A stretch of DNA of 64,000 nt from Methylomagnum ishizawai. GTDB lineage: Bacteria; Pseudomonadota; Gammaproteobacteria; Methylococcales; Methylomonadaceae. Location: positions 1 to 64,000 of the forward strand of contig CAMAVM010000006.1 in assembly GCA_945861705.1 (NCBI GenBank), written 5' to 3'. The notes beneath the pieces were generated by a model. That model did not search any database. It saw nothing but the letters and a program-made list of their open reading frames with translations, and was not told the DNA's origin. Both the position numbers and the translations under genes were made by a program. This document shows positions 63,970 through 64,000 of the stretch, one piece after another. Every line of letters starts with the position of its first letter. The first letter of the stretch is position 1.

Positions 63970-64000
63970 ATGGCTGTAAAAATTTACCACAACCCACGCT
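63970..64000 (+). CDS. ArsC/Spx-family protein (arsenate reductase-like), cut by the window edge
   Basis: Only ten codons are inside the window: MAVKIYHNPR. This start is typical of the thioredoxin-fold ArsC/YffB family (IYHNPRCSKSR), whose catalytic Cys would be the next residue. Divergent from ubiA. Confidence 0.6.
   Translation, partial: MAVKIYHNPR

Overview
The window comes from the chromosome of a type I (gammaproteobacterial, Methylococcales) methanotroph. The key evidence is a complete pmoCAB operon (34381-37350, minus strand) for particulate methane monooxygenase, with the PmoB and PmoC copper ligands intact, in an otherwise gammaproteobacterial gene set of moderate GC content. Several neighbourhoods match familiar gammaproteobacterial orders: coaBC-dut-algC-argB (as in Pseudomonas), crp next to a yhfA-like OsmC gene, rplU-rpmA-obgE-proB opposite ispB, ileS-lspA with ribF and murJ, and exbBD-lpxK-ycaR-kdsB. 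The PmoA sequence resembles the Methylobacter/Methylovulum group, but I do not assign a genus.

Layout. 0-10 kb: a DUF4124 coiled-coil protein; argB; a membrane-anchored phosphomannomutase (AlgC type) and a stand-alone paralogue of its sensor domain; dut, coaBC, radC, purC, a DjlA-like co-chaperone. 10-20 kb: crp, OsmC protein, speD, a YefM-YoeB toxin-antitoxin pair, edd-eda (Entner-Doudoroff), gltA, and a CopC / lipoprotein / HupE cluster that may handle metal. 20-22.7 kb: an island with an Mrr-type restriction endonuclease bounded by long imperfect inverted repeats, then an NlpE-like protein. 22.7-28.3 kb: the sodium pump oadGAB, an N-carbamoylputrescine amidase, an H-NS protein and a DUF2914 protein. 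28.6-34.1 kb: sucA-sucB-lpd. 34.4-37.4 kb: pmoCAB. 37.7-51 kb: housekeeping genes. 51-59.5 kb: cysC with a DHH phosphoesterase, an Aas-like fusion, toxin-antitoxin remnants, kdsB-ycaR-lpxK-exbD-exbB, an MFS transporter. 59.5-64 kb: a REP-associated transposase inside two REP pairs, aroC, prmB, a small lipoprotein, ubiA and the first codons of an ArsC-like gene.

How the genes fit together. Methane oxidation (pmoCAB), sugar phosphate cleavage (edd-eda) and the oxidative TCA entry (gltA, sucAB-lpd) outline central carbon metabolism of such an organism; oadGAB couples oxaloacetate decarboxylation to sodium export. Copper-related proteins (CopC with an N-terminal His brace, possibly the HupE protein and the NlpE-like protein) fit a cell that needs much copper.

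The most notable observations are: (1) the third gene of the sucAB-lpd operon encodes a full-length dihydrolipoyl dehydrogenase homologue in which both redox cysteines are replaced; (2) the AlgC sensor module is duplicated as a separate gene; (3) a RAYT transposase sits directly between two REP pairs, and related palindromes occur around the Mrr island; (4) a strong hairpin lies between pmoC and pmoA. I saw no CRISPR array, rRNA, tRNA or prophage.
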